Of a stretch of 64,000 nucleotides of DNA, positions 8,332-16,920 are shown one piece after another. The stretch is taken from assembly GCA_017937485.1 (NCBI GenBank), contig JAGBDN010000094.1, forward strand, positions 27,592-91,591, written 5' to 3'. The notes beneath the pieces are model-generated. The model made no database searches. It was not told the DNA's origin and saw only the letters and a list, made by a program, of their open reading frames with translations. Made by a program: the position numbers and the translations under genes. Every line of letters starts with the position of its first letter. Position 1 is the first letter of the stretch. This DNA is from Thermoguttaceae bacterium. GTDB taxonomy: Bacteria; Planctomycetota; Planctomycetia; Pirellulales; Thermoguttaceae.

Positions 8332-8356
8332 CGTTCGAGAAAACCTTCCTCGAACG
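8332..8356. promoter_or_regulatory. Inverted repeat in ROK kinase leader
   Basis: CGTTCGAG (8332-8339) and CTCGAACG (8349-8356) form an 8-bp perfect dyad with a 9-base gap, 33 bases upstream of the kinase ATG. Size and spacing fit a dimeric repressor operator or a leader hairpin. AT-rich sequence lies just upstream (8357-8460). Confidence 0.4.
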
Positions 8357-8635
8357 CGTAATTTTTATTATTTCGGTAAAAAACAAGGCGCGGAAAAATT
8401 TTTTTGACAAAAAAAACGGCGCGACGTAAAGTCGGCGCAAAAATTTTTCCAACAAACGATAAAAACGCGCGATTTTGTCGAATTTGCCGTTTTTTACGAC
8501 CTTTCAACGGCGCAAATTACCGTCGTTTCGTATTATAACCGAAATCGCCGCCGTTGGGAAGGGGCAAACAGTTCCGACGCGATTTTTCTTTTTGTGTTTT
8601 TTTCCTCGGAAGGGCGATTTATACCGTTTGGTCGC

Positions 8636-8663
8636 TTGCGGCGCGGCGTTTTTTGCGTACAAT
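8636..8663 (+). promoter_or_regulatory. Candidate sigma-70 promoter for comF
   Basis: TTGCGG (8636-8641), 16-base spacer, TACAAT (8658-8663), about 60 bases upstream of the chosen comF start. It supports the short start over the longer open frame, whose first codons would lie upstream of this promoter. The remaining part of the ROK-comF gap holds no gene I can support. Confidence 0.5.
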
Positions 8664-8723
8664 GAACGAAAAAGCGGAAGCGAAATCGGGACGCGTCGTC
8701 TCAAGCAAACAAAGGAACGGACG

Positions 8724-9611
8724 TTGGGAACGGAAACGGAAACGAACGAAAGAAGCCCGGCGTTTCGGCGCGTCGTCGAGACGGCGTTCGAGCTGGTTTA
8801 TCCGCGTTCGTGTTGGATTTGCGACGAGCGAATCGTCAGGGCGGAGTCGAGCGGCGGTCGCGTCGTCGTCGGTGCGAGCGTGTTTCGCGTTCCGTTGTCC
8901 GCGCTTGTTTGCGACGAGTGCCGGCGGGCGGCGAGCGTTCCGGCGCGGACGTTTTGCCGACGTTGCGGTCGGGTCGCGCTTCGGGAGACGGCTCGCGGGG
9001 ACGACGCGCTTTGTCGGTTCTGTTTGCGGAAGACCGGGGCGTTGAAATTCGCGTTCGACGAGGTTCGTCCGATGCATTTTTATCGGGGGACGACGCGGGC
9101 GCTCGTTTTGCAGTTGAAGCGAACGACCGATCCGACGTTGGCGGAGATCGCGGCGCGGCTTTACTTCGAATCGCGGCGGCGCGTTTTGAAGGCGTTTCGC
9201 CCGGACGCGGTCGTTCCGGTTCCGATGAATTGGCGGCGACGGTTCTTGCGGAGCGTCAATTCGCCCGATTTTTTAGCGTCGGCGTTGGCGCGGGAGTTGG
9301 GCGTTCCTTGTTGGGCGAAGACGATTCGCCGAGTTCGCGCGACGCCGCCGCAGTCGTCGGTCGATTGGGCGGCGCGGCGGGACAACGTCGCGGGCGCTTT
9401 CGCGTTGAGCGGAGGAAAAAAAGACGGCCCGCTCGAACGCTTGAAGGGGAAACGGATTTTGCTCGTCGACGACGCGTTCACCAGCGGCGCGACGGCGAAC
9501 GAAATCGCCGCTTTGCTGAAAGAGAGCGGCGGCGTCGAGGCGGTTTGCGTCGCGACGTTGGCTCGCGCCGGTTTGGGAAAGGGACGGCGTCTTCAATGCT
9601 TCGGCGGTTAA
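8724..9611 (+). CDS. comF: ComF-family phosphoribosyltransferase-like protein
   Basis: 295-residue ComF-type protein, needed for DNA uptake in naturally competent bacteria and widespread elsewhere with unclear roles. An N-terminal zinc finger is formed by Cys30/Cys33 (CWIC), then CDEC, CRRC and CRFC in the first 100 residues. The C-terminal PRTase domain ends in the PRPP-binding motif ILLVDDAFTSGAT. I choose the TTG at 8724 because AAAGGA lies 8 bases upstream and a promoter sits at 8636-8663; the frame is open further upstream but reads unlike protein there. The 3' end is embedded in a short repeat: the last residues RRLQCFGG are encoded again, out of frame, 80 bases later. Confidence 0.85.
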   Translation: MGTETETNERSPAFRRVVETAFELVYPRSCWICDERIVRAESSGGRVVVGASVFRVPLSALVCDECRRAASVPARTFCRRCGRVALRETARGDDALCRFCLRKTGALKFAFDEVRPMHFYRGTTRALVLQLKRTTDPTLAEIAARLYFESRRRVLKAFRPDAVVPVPMNWRRRFLRSVNSPDFLASALARELGVPCWAKTIRRVRATPPQSSVDWAARRDNVAGAFALSGGKKDGPLERLKGKRILLVDDAFTSGATANEIAALLKESGGVEAVCVATLARAGLGKGRRLQCFGG

Positions 9612-9700
9612 AGGGAAACGCGGCGACGGCGACGCTTCGACGTTTCGGCGGTTGCGGGAAAGCGCGGCGACTTCAATGTTTCGGCGGTTAGGAACGCTCG
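9573..9700 (+). repeat. Imperfect direct repeats across the comF stop codon
   Basis: TTCGGCGGTT recurs at 9600, 9644 and 9680. The longer phrase CTTCAATG(C/T)TTCGGCGGTTA occurs at 9591-9610 and 9671-9690. The first copy contains the comF stop; the others lie downstream. No hairpin terminator is obvious here. Confidence 0.75.
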
Positions 9701-9774
9701 GGCGGTTTGGGAAAAATAGAGAATTTGCAACGGGCGGCGCGAGCGGTTGCGTCTCCGTTTTTATCGACGTCTTT

Positions 9775-9790
9775 TCATTAATATTAATGA
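9775..9790. promoter_or_regulatory. 16-bp perfect AT palindrome upstream of glutaminase-like gene
   Basis: TCATTAATATTAATGA is an exact palindrome 24 bases before the ATG at 9815, in a GC-rich setting. It could be an operator or part of an AT-rich initiation region. Confidence 0.45.
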
Positions 9791-9814
9791 GAAACTTCAA
9801 GAAAGGAAAATCGA

Positions 9815-11917
9815 ATGAAACTTGTCAATTTGGGCAAGCGAATCGCGGCGGCTCTTTGCGGCGTCGCGGCGGCGTTCGCGGCGTTTTCGACGACGGCGGC
9901 GACCGTTCAAGCGGCGGAAGAAGGCGAACTGCGCGCTCCTTGTTATCCGCTGATTACTTGCGACCCGTATTTTAGCGTTTGGTCGAACGTCGACGAGTTG
10001 GCCGACGCGTTCCCGGTTCACTGGACGGGGCGCATTCACGCGCTGACGTCGTTCGTTCGCGTCGACGGCGAAAACTATCGCCTGATGGGCCGTCCGACCG
10101 AATTCGACAAAAACGCGAAAAAAGCGACGCAAAAATCGGTTTCCGTTCGCGCGACGAAAACCGTTTATACGTTCGAAGCGGGCGCCGTCGAACTGACGCT
10201 GACGTTCCGCCGAACGCCGTTGCCGAACGATTGGGACGTCTTCTCGCGCCCGGCCGCTTACGTCGTTTGGACGGCCAAAGCGACCGACGGCAAGGAACAT
10301 AACGTCGCGATTTATTACGACCAAACCGCCGAGCTTTGCGTCGACAATTCGAACCAAGAAGTCGCCGCCGGGCGTTTCACGACCGAAAATCTCGACGTTC
10401 TCCGCTTTGGAACGACCGAGCAGCCGATTCTCGAAAAGAAAGGCGACAACCGCTGCATCGACTGGGGAAGCCTCTTCCTCGCGGTCGAAAAAGGAACGGC
10501 TAAAACCGCGTTCGCCGGACATATCGACGCCCGCGCCGCGTTCCTGAAAGACGGTTCGCTTCCGAGCGACGACAAACGCTTCCCGCGCCGCGCCAACGAC
10601 GATTGGCCGGTCTTGGCGGTCGCGTTCGACTGCGGCAAAGTCGGCGTCGACGCGGTCGAAAAGCGGATTATCGCCGCTTACGACGACGAATACTCGATCG
10701 AATTTTTGGGCCAAAAATGCCGTCCGTACTGGCGCCGCAACGGGCTCGAAGGGCTTTCGATGCTCGAACTCGCCAACGCCGAATACGCCGATTTGACCGT
10801 CCGCTGCGACGCGTTCGACGCCGAAATGGTCGAAAAAGCGACCGCGGTCGGCGGGCCGAAATACGCGTCCCTTTGCTCGATCGCTTATCCGCAAGCGGTC
10901 GCGGCGCACAAACTCGCCGTTTTGCCGAATGGGAAACCGATTCTTGTTTCGAAAGAGAATTTCAGCAACGGTTGCGCGGCGACGGTCGACATCCTTTACC
11001 CGACGGCGCCGGTCTTCGCCGTTTACGACGCGGGGCTCCTCAAAGCGACGCTGACGCCGGTTCTCGAGTACGTCGCGAGCGGCCGTTGGAAGTTCCCGTT
11101 CTCGCCGCACGACGTCGGGACGTATCCGAAGCTGAACGGCCAAGTTTACGGCGGCGGCGAACGAACCGAAGACAACCAAATGCCGGTCGAAGAGTCCGCG
11201 AACATGCTGATTATCGCCGACGTGATCGCGCGTCTCGACGGGAACGTCGAATACGTCGCCGAATATTGGGACATTCTTGAATCTTGGGCCGAATATCTCC
11301 TCGCCAAGGGGCTCGACCCGGAAAACCAACTTTGCACCGACGACTTCGCCGGGCACCTCGCGCACAACGCCAACCTCTCCGCGAAGGCGATCGTCGCGCT
11401 GGCTTGCTTCGCCGATCTTTGCGAACGGAACGACAAACCGGAACTCGCCAAAAAGTTCCGCGCCAAGGCCGAAGAGTTCGCCGTCGAATGGGTCAAGTTG
11501 GCCGACGGCGGCGACCGTTTCCTCCTCGCGTTCGACCGCAAGGATTCTTGGAGTCAAAAATACAACCTCGTTTGGGACAAACTCCTCGCGCTGAACCTCT
11601 TCCCGAAGGAAGTCGTCGCGAAGGAACTCGCCTATTATAAGACGAAGATGAACAAATACGGGCTTCCGCTCGACAATCGCGCCGATTACACCAAGCTCGA
11701 CTGGGAACTTTGGACCGCGACGATGGCCGATACCCGCGCCGAGTTCGACGCGTTGACCGCTCCGGTTTACGAGTTCGTCGACAATACGCCGAATCGCGTT
11801 CCGCTCTCCGACTGGTACTTCACCAGCGACGCGAAACAACGCGGCTTCCAAGCCCGCGCGGTCGTCGGCGGCGTCTTCATTAAGCTCTTGGAAAACAACG
11901 AGAAGCTGACGAAGTAA
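9815..11917 (+). CDS. Exported glutaminase A-like protein (DUF5127/DUF4965/DUF1793)
   Basis: 700-residue exported protein of the GtaA / DUF4965 type found in fungi, Bacteroidetes and planctomycetes. The fungal founder is an extracellular L-glutaminase; the bacterial activity is not established. A signal peptide covers residues 1-34 (ends VQAAEEG). The N-terminal beta domain starts PCYPLITCDPYFSVWS, typical for the family, followed by the alpha/alpha toroid with VYGGGERTEDNQMPVEESANML and LCTDDFAGHLAHNANLSAKA, both highly characteristic. The toroid ends with VPLSDWYFTSD and GFQARAVVGGVFIKLL. AAAGGA lies about 9 bases before the ATG. A strong terminator follows, so it is probably a single-gene unit. 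Confidence 0.9.
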   Translation: MKLVNLGKRIAAALCGVAAAFAAFSTTAATVQAAEEGELRAPCYPLITCDPYFSVWSNVDELADAFPVHWTGRIHALTSFVRVDGENYRLMGRPTEFDKNAKKATQKSVSVRATKTVYTFEAGAVELTLTFRRTPLPNDWDVFSRPAAYVVWTAKATDGKEHNVAIYYDQTAELCVDNSNQEVAAGRFTTENLDVLRFGTTEQPILEKKGDNRCIDWGSLFLAVEKGTAKTAFAGHIDARAAFLKDGSLPSDDKRFPRRANDDWPVLAVAFDCGKVGVDAVEKRIIAAYDDEYSIEFLGQKCRPYWRRNGLEGLSMLELANAEYADLTVRCDAFDAEMVEKATAVGGPKYASLCSIAYPQAVAAHKLAVLPNGKPILVSKENFSNGCAATVDILYPTAPVFAVYDAGLLKATLTPVLEYVASGRWKFPFSPHDVGTYPKLNGQVYGGGERTEDNQMPVEESANMLIIADVIARLDGNVEYVAEYWDILESWAEYLLAKGLDPENQLCTDDFAGHLAHNANLSAKAIVALACFADLCERNDKPELAKKFRAKAEEFAVEWVKLADGGDRFLLAFDRKDSWSQKYNLVWDKLLALNLFPKEVVAKELAYYKTKMNKYGLPLDNRADYTKLDWELWTATMADTRAEFDALTAPVYEFVDNTPNRVPLSDWYFTSDAKQRGFQARAVVGGVFIKLLENNEKLTK

Positions 11918-11949
11918 CGCTCGCGGCGCCTTGCGTCGGATAAAACGAA

Positions 11950-11989
11950 AACGCTCGTTCGGTTTTTGAGCCGGGCGAGCGTTTTTTTC
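11950..11989 (+). terminator. Terminator after glutaminase-like gene
   Basis: AACGCTCG (11950-11957) pairs with CGAGCGTT (11976-11983), extended by TTCGG/CCGGG, followed by a run of T to 11988. Confidence 0.8.
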
Positions 11990-12192
11990 GTTTTTAGCGA
12001 CTTTAAGGGGGAAAAAGGAAAAAAAAGCGCTTCTTTTGGCGGAAAATGAAAATTTTGGGCGATTTCCTAAAAAAAAACGCCGAAAATACCGACGTCGTTT
12101 AGGGAGACATTTCGACCGACGCGTTTTCGACGGATAATCGCGCGAAACGCGTTTCGGTTTCGACGATAGAATAGAAACGAAAGGAGCTTTTA

Positions 12193-12438
12193 ATGAGAAA
12201 CGAATCTTTTATCGACGGGATCGGCAAGATTCACTTCGCCGGGAATATGGTTCGCTTTGATTGCGTTACGTTGCAACCGGGCGCCGACGGCGAAAAACCG
12301 ACGTCGGAAGAAGTTTTCCGCGTCGTGATGCCGCCGCAAGGTTTTCTGTCCGCGTTCAACAGCATGCAACAGCTGATCGACAAACTCGTCGCCGCGGGCG
12401 TTCTTCGCAAGAACGACCAAGCCGCGATTAGCGAGTGA
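12193..12438 (+). CDS. Small conserved-looking protein of unknown function
   Basis: 81-residue acidic protein with an excellent ribosome site (AAAGGAG 6 bases before the ATG) and clear hairpins behind it, so it is a real gene. The sequence alternates beta-like strands (KIHFAGNMVRFDCVTLQPG, VFRVVMPPQGFLSAF) and one amphipathic helix (MQQLIDKLVAAGVL). Phrases such as FRVVMPPQGF and the following helix recall the small DUF3467-type proteins, but I cannot assign it. There is no signal peptide and no cysteine pair, so it is cytosolic. It stands alone between the glutaminase-like gene and a convergent membrane protein gene. Confidence 0.7.
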   Translation: MRNESFIDGIGKIHFAGNMVRFDCVTLQPGADGEKPTSEEVFRVVMPPQGFLSAFNSMQQLIDKLVAAGVLRKNDQAAISE

Positions 12439-12456
12439 GCCGAACCGTCGGCGCGC

Positions 12457-12493
12457 TTTAAGCGGCGAAAAGCGATCGGTTTCGCCGCTTAAA
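12457..12493. terminator. 14-bp perfect hairpin after the small gene
   Basis: TTTAAGCGGCGAAA (12457-12470) pairs exactly with TTTCGCCGCTTAAA (12480-12493) around nine bases. No T-run follows, so it may act as an RNA-stabilising 3' end or a factor-assisted terminator. Confidence 0.55.
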
Positions 12494-12504
12494 CGTTCCA
12501 ATCA

Positions 12505-12540
12505 AAAACGAGCGTTCGACGCGAGTCGACGCTCGTTTTG
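12505..12540. terminator. Bidirectional terminator between convergent genes
   Basis: AAAACGAGCG (12505-12514) pairs with CGCTCGTTTT (12530-12539), with inner TCGAC/GTCGA pairing and a GCGA loop. T4 follows on plus and A-rich sequence precedes, giving T on minus. It lies between the small plus-strand gene and the minus-strand zinc-ribbon gene. Confidence 0.65.
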
Positions 12541-12663
12541 GCGTTTCTTGGGAACGTCGGAACCGAAAACGGCGAAGCGTTGGCGCGACGAACCGGAAAA
12601 AGCGTTAAATTTTGCCGCGTCGACGCTAAAAAGCGCCGACGCGACGTTCGGAAGGCCCCGAAA

Positions 12664-13539
12664 TTAACGTCGACGGCGAATCGGGTTCGGCTTCGGCGCT
12701 TCTCGCGTCGGCGCGGCGTCGGCGGGCGTTTCGACTTGCGCTTCCGTTTCGGGCGCGGGTTCGGGGTCCGACGTTTCCGTCGCTTCGGTTGCGGCGGGCG
12801 TTTCGGCTTTCGCTTTCGGCGACGTTCCGAGTTCCGGCGCGGGCGCGGCGGCGTTCGGACGCGCTTCCCAAATCCAGCCGTTCGGTTGGAAAAGAAGACC
12901 GCGACCGAAAATCGCGCAAGCGGCGAAAACCGCGTAAACGAGGAGCGCTTTGCCGAAGTTGCAGTCGAAGAAAATCAGCGCGCCGAACGAACCGACGACC
13001 GCGACCGGAATCAACAACAGCGCCGCCGTCAAGCCTTGACTTCCTAAAAACGCGACGAAAAGCTCGAAAACGATCCAAGAACCGCCGAAAACGAGCGCGG
13101 CGAAGAGCGATTTTTGCGTCAACTCGCTCCCGTCGAGCTTTTCGAGGTCGTCGGCGTCGCGAATCAGCATGTACCCGAAGCGCGCGATCGGGAAGGCGAT
13201 TCCGAAAACCGCGACGGCGCCGACGATTCCGCTCAAAACCGCCGATTTGACGAGTCCGACGCCGAACGCCGCGCCGAAAACGAGCAAAATCCCGAGCAAG
13301 CTAAGGAGAAGACCTTGCGTCGAAAACTCGAACCGCTTTTGCTCGATCGGCCGCGTTTCTTTCCCGACGCGCGTCGTTTTGCCGTCTTGAACGACTTCGT
13401 CCGGCGCGTGAACGACGACTTGAACCTTCGGAATCTCGATGATGTGGCCGCACTTCGGGCAGGGGCCCTTCTGACCCGCGAACTGATCGCCGACTTCGAA
13501 CGACGTCATACACCCGGGGCAGAGAACTCGAATCGCCAT
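12664..13539 (-). CDS. Zinc-ribbon polytopic membrane protein
   Basis: 291-residue membrane protein. An N-terminal zinc ribbon (Cys7, Cys10, Cys27, Cys30; CPGC and CPKC) sits in the cytosol and is followed by about five hydrophobic segments between residues 75 and 220. A Pro/Glu/Ala-rich tail ends in basic PNPIRRRR. The combination of a CPxC ribbon with membrane spans is common in planctomycetes and its function is unknown; the gene at 48.9 kb has the same design. The ATG at 13539 has AAGGAAA about 7 bases upstream. The specific family is not recognised. Confidence 0.75.
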   Translation of the reverse strand: MAIRVLCPGCMTSFEVGDQFAGQKGPCPKCGHIIEIPKVQVVVHAPDEVVQDGKTTRVGKETRPIEQKRFEFSTQGLLLSLLGILLVFGAAFGVGLVKSAVLSGIVGAVAVFGIAFPIARFGYMLIRDADDLEKLDGSELTQKSLFAALVFGGSWIVFELFVAFLGSQGLTAALLLIPVAVVGSFGALIFFDCNFGKALLVYAVFAACAIFGRGLLFQPNGWIWEARPNAAAPAPELGTSPKAKAETPAATEATETSDPEPAPETEAQVETPADAAPTREAPKPNPIRRRR

Positions 13540-14012
13540 AAAACTTTCCTTGCGTTGCGTTGGTTGAGGGACGAAAGCCGCCGCGTCGGCGACGCGAACT
13601 CGGCGAAAAGGAGGGAACGCGAGACGCGGAAACGTCGAAACGACCGCGCTTTCTTCATTTTAACGAGACGACGCGAAAATTTCAAGCCCGTTTTCCGGTT
13701 TGTCGGGCTTTTTCTCGATTTCCGACGGCGTTAAATTGGCGAAAATAAAAAGAAAAAACGGAATAAGCGGAACGGCGAAGCGCGGCGGAGTCGCGAAGTC
13801 GCGTCAAGGTTTGAGTCGCGAAAGCGCCAAACGCGTTCGACGCGACGCGGAAACGGGGGACGCGCTTGCAAAAAACGGAGAAAGCGGCGAAGACGCGGGA
13901 AATTGCGAGGGGAAACGGGGACGCCGTTGGTGAAATCGGAGGAATAGATAAAGTAGGGCGGCGAAAGTCGCGTCGGCGAAACGCGCAAAAACGGCGGAGA
14001 CGCGAAGTCGCG
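13540..14012. other. Intergenic region with duplicated 3' end of the neighbouring gene
   Basis: No convincing gene. Besides the 52-base repeat listed separately it holds A/G-rich sequence. Open frames on either strand here have no ribosome site and read as low-complexity Arg/Ser. Confidence 0.5.
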
Positions 14013-14044
14013 TCAAGGTTTGAGGCGCGAGAGCCCCAAACGCG
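13784..14044. repeat. 52-bp direct repeat: duplicated 3' end of GGQ gene
   Basis: Copies at 13784-13835 and 13993-14044 differ at four positions. The second copy contains the stop codon and last ten or so codons of the minus-strand GGQ gene; the first is an orphan copy 209 bases further downstream that would still read ALSRLKP-stop. Confidence 0.9.
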
Positions 14045-14732
14045 CTCGGCGGCGGTTGAGTTCTTCGAGGCATTTCGGAACGGCCGATAAAAAGCGAACG
14101 ATTTGGCTCGCCGTCGTTTCGAGCGCGGCGGCGGTCGCGGGCAAATTTTCGTCGTTCGCTTCGAAAACGTCGAAAAATTCCGAAACGAGAATCGCGTAAT
14201 CGAAACTCGACGGCGCGACGCGGATTTTGCCCCCTTGGAGCCGCGCGAACCAACGAAACGAGGCGCGGAGGTCGGCGGGAAGAACGCTTAAAGCGCCTAA
14301 ATTACCGTCGGCGGGCGGGAGGGCTTCTTTCGTTTCTGGATTGCCTAACGCGCCTAAATTGTCGGCGGCGGAAGAAGCGTTTTCTTTCGTTTCCGAATTG
14401 GCTAACGCGCTTAAATTGGGGACTGTCGAAGGGGCTCGCGTCGCCGAAACGGGCGTGCGAACGGTCAGCGCGATTTCGATTCGGAGCCGTTCGAGCGCGA
14501 TTTTCCGGTTTTCGCCTTGATAACGCCGCTCGGTCGCCTCGCCGACGAGCCCGGTTTCCGGATGATAAAACCGAACCGCCGTTTCGACTTTGTTGCGGTT
14601 TTGCCCGCCGGGCCCGGAACGGCGCAAACGCTCCATTCGGCAAGCGCGTTCGAGCTTCTCCGGTTCAAGGTAAACCGGCGAACGGAACGGCGGAGCGGAA
14701 AAGTCGGAAGCGGAGGGGGAAGAGGACGACAT
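14013..14732 (-). CDS. Release-factor-like protein with GGQ motif
   Basis: 239-residue protein with a class I release factor catalytic domain. The GGQ motif lies in RRSGPGGQNRNKVETAV (near residue 42 of the ATG-start protein), the segment that enters the ribosomal peptidyl-transferase centre and drives peptidyl-tRNA hydrolysis. It lacks the codon-recognition domains of RF1/RF2, so it resembles ArfB-like or other peptide chain release factor-like rescue proteins. After the domain, a 19-residue repeat (NLSALANSETKENASSAAD type) forms a linker, and a helical C-terminal region continues to residue 239. The start is ATG 14732; an in-frame TTG at 14744 is possible. No strong ribosome site is seen. 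Stalled-ribosome rescue is inferred. Confidence 0.8.
   Translation of the reverse strand: MSSSSPSASDFSAPPFRSPVYLEPEKLERACRMERLRRSGPGGQNRNKVETAVRFYHPETGLVGEATERRYQGENRKIALERLRIEIALTVRTPVSATRAPSTVPNLSALANSETKENASSAADNLGALGNPETKEALPPADGNLGALSVLPADLRASFRWFARLQGGKIRVAPSSFDYAILVSEFFDVFEANDENLPATAAALETTASQIVRFLSAVPKCLEELNRRRARLGLSRLKP
14294..14420 (-). repeat. 57-58 bp in-frame repeat in GGQ gene
   Basis: GCYTAAATT recurs at 14294, 14352 and 14409. The encoded units start NLSAL, NLGAL and NLGAL with ETKE in the first two, 19 residues each. It separates the catalytic domain from the C-terminal helical part. Confidence 0.8.
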
Positions 14733-15037
14733 TGCGGGTTGCAAAGCGGGGAAAAAAGTAAAGGGATAAAAAGACCGCGAAAGTTTGAACGGTCGCGGGA
14801 AATTTGACGGTAGCGAAACGGCGCCGTCGCGTTAAAAAACGAAAAAACGCGAAACCGTCGGCGCGAACCGGGCGATTTCGCGTTAAATTAGGCAAGACGC
14901 GCAAAAAGGGAGACGAAGCGGGGAAAAGCGGCAAACCGACTCAAATTAAATTCGTTTTGAGCCGGAGCGCTCGTTCCGCCCCCGACCGACTTAAAAACGG
15001 CGATCGGGGCCAAGTTTCCCTTCGCGTCGGCGTTCGA
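14733..15037. other. Intergenic region, no gene seen
   Basis: Spacer between the GGQ gene start and the S1 gene end, both on minus. It is A/G-rich, with short GCGTTAAATT and AAATTAAATT phrases. No RNA gene or strong hairpin is identified. Confidence 0.4.
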
Positions 15038-16666
15038 TTAGAAGTGCAAACCGAACGGGTTGTCGCCGGCGTTCGAGAGACCGCCCTTGAGCGGGCCCTT
15101 CGGACGGTTTTTCTTGATGCGTTCGCGAACGGCGGCGGCTTCGGCTTCCGCTTGCGCTTCGGCGGCGGCTTCCGCGGCGGCGCTTTCGGCGTCGCGTTGA
15201 CGTTTCGCTTCTTCGCGCGGGTCGGGCGTCAAACGCTTGATCGACAAGGAAATCTTGCGTTTTTCGCGGTCGATCGAAAGGATTTGAACGTCGACGAAAT
15301 CGCCGACTTGGAGCGCGTCCGAAACTTGCGCGATGCGTTTGTAGCAAATTTCGCTGATGTGAACGAGCCCTTCGACGCCCGGCGCCAACTCGACGAACGC
15401 GCCGAACGCCATCAGGTTCGTAACGCGACCGCGAACTTTGTCGCCTTCGACGAACGTTTCGTCGATCTTCTTCCAAGGATCGCTCCCCGCGTCTTTGTAC
15501 GAGAGGGAAATGCGATTCCGTTCGAGATCGATTTTGGTAACGATAACGTTGATGCGTTCGCCTTCTTTAACGACTTCGGACGGGTCGGAGACGCGGCCCC
15601 AGCTCATTTCGGAGACCGGGAGGAAACCGTCGACGCCGCCGAGGTCGACGAAGGCGCCGACGTTGATGATCTTGCGGACGAGACCGTCGCGAGTTTGACC
15701 GACGGCGAGTTCCGACATCGTCTTTTCGCGCATTTCTTCGCGTTCGCGTTCCATCAGGACGCGGCGGCTGACGACCAAGTTGCGGCGTTCCGGATTGACT
15801 TCGGTAACGACGCACTTCCAACGTTCGCCGACGAATTGTTCGGCGTTTTCGACGAAGAACGGCGCGATTTGACCGTTCGGCATAAAGCCGCGGAGTCGCC
15901 CGACTTCGCACTCGAGCCCGCCTTTGTTGACGCCGGTAACGCGCGCTTCGACGATCGCGCCGACGGTGAGGCTGAGCCAGTCGCCGACTTCCGCCGCGGC
16001 CAACGGGAGCGAAACTTCGTAGACGCCGTCGTCGGCGTTGAAACGGGAAACGACCGCTTCAAACTCTTGACCGACCGTCGGTTGCGCGTCTTCCGGGAAT
16101 TGTTTCAGCGGAATGAGACCGTGTTCGCGCCCGCCGACGTCGACGAAAACGGAGTCGCGTTGGACGGCTTCGACGCGGCAGCGGACTTTCGTTCCTTCTT
16201 CGAGCGTTTCGGCGCCGACGTTCGCTTTGTCGTTTTTCATCAGCGAGTCGAGCGATTCGCCGCTCAAAAGCGCGTTAAATTCGTCTTCGAGGTCGTCCGA
16301 AAGGCGGGCGCGACGGTTCGGCGTCGGAACGGACGAGAGCGGGCCGCGCGGCGCGGCGGTCGGACGTTCGCGGCGTTCGCGACGATTGTCGTCTTTTTTA
16401 CCGTCTTTGCCGTCGCGGTTTTCGCCTTCGCGGCGACGTTTGTTTTCGTCGCGGATCGCGCCGAGCGGCGACTTGCGTTCGCCGCCGGCTCGTTTGACGC
16501 GTTCTTCGATGACGCTCGCGTCGACGACCGGAGCGTCCGCGTTCATCGCTTCGTAAGTGGCGAGCGGGGACGGCGCGGCGGCGTCGGCGGGTTGTTGGGC
16601 TTGTTGGACGGGTTCGACCGCGGGCGCGGCTTGTTCGGCGTTGAGATTTTGCTCGTTGTTTTGCAT
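15038..16666 (-). CDS. rpsA: Ribosomal protein S1-like, four S1 domains
   Basis: 542-residue RNA-binding protein with four OB-fold S1 domains at about 156-222, 233-303, 322-392 and 406-478. The last two are the most canonical (GAFVDLGGVDGFLPVSEMSW and GAFVELAPGVEGLVHISEI). S1 on the 30S subunit helps unstructured mRNA bind for initiation. E. coli S1 has six domains; four-domain forms are normal in other phyla. Residues 1-150 are a low-complexity, charged extension, longer than usual. The C-terminal tail is Ala/Glu-rich then basic. The ATG at 16666 has no clear ribosome site, which is common for S1 genes with their own translational control. Confidence 0.88.
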   Translation of the reverse strand: MQNNEQNLNAEQAAPAVEPVQQAQQPADAAAPSPLATYEAMNADAPVVDASVIEERVKRAGGERKSPLGAIRDENKRRREGENRDGKDGKKDDNRRERRERPTAAPRGPLSSVPTPNRRARLSDDLEDEFNALLSGESLDSLMKNDKANVGAETLEEGTKVRCRVEAVQRDSVFVDVGGREHGLIPLKQFPEDAQPTVGQEFEAVVSRFNADDGVYEVSLPLAAAEVGDWLSLTVGAIVEARVTGVNKGGLECEVGRLRGFMPNGQIAPFFVENAEQFVGERWKCVVTEVNPERRNLVVSRRVLMEREREEMREKTMSELAVGQTRDGLVRKIINVGAFVDLGGVDGFLPVSEMSWGRVSDPSEVVKEGERINVIVTKIDLERNRISLSYKDAGSDPWKKIDETFVEGDKVRGRVTNLMAFGAFVELAPGVEGLVHISEICYKRIAQVSDALQVGDFVDVQILSIDREKRKISLSIKRLTPDPREEAKRQRDAESAAAEAAAEAQAEAEAAAVRERIKKNRPKGPLKGGLSNAGDNPFGLHF

Positions 16667-16920
16667 TTTTAACGTTTAACCGACTTGACGGCGCGAAAAG
16701 CGACGTCGACACAAAGTTGAAAAAACGGGAACGGCGTCGAAAAACGCGCGTTCGGGATTCTTTTGGGGTAATGTTCGATTTTCAAAGCTCGAAAGCGTTC
16801 GCGGCGTTCGGAACGAAGTCGAGCGGGGGAAACGAGCGAGCGCGGACGGCGCCGCGATTCGACGTTTCCCTATTTTACCGCAAACGCGTCCTTAAAAAAG
16901 GGGGGCGTCGCGCGTTCGTG

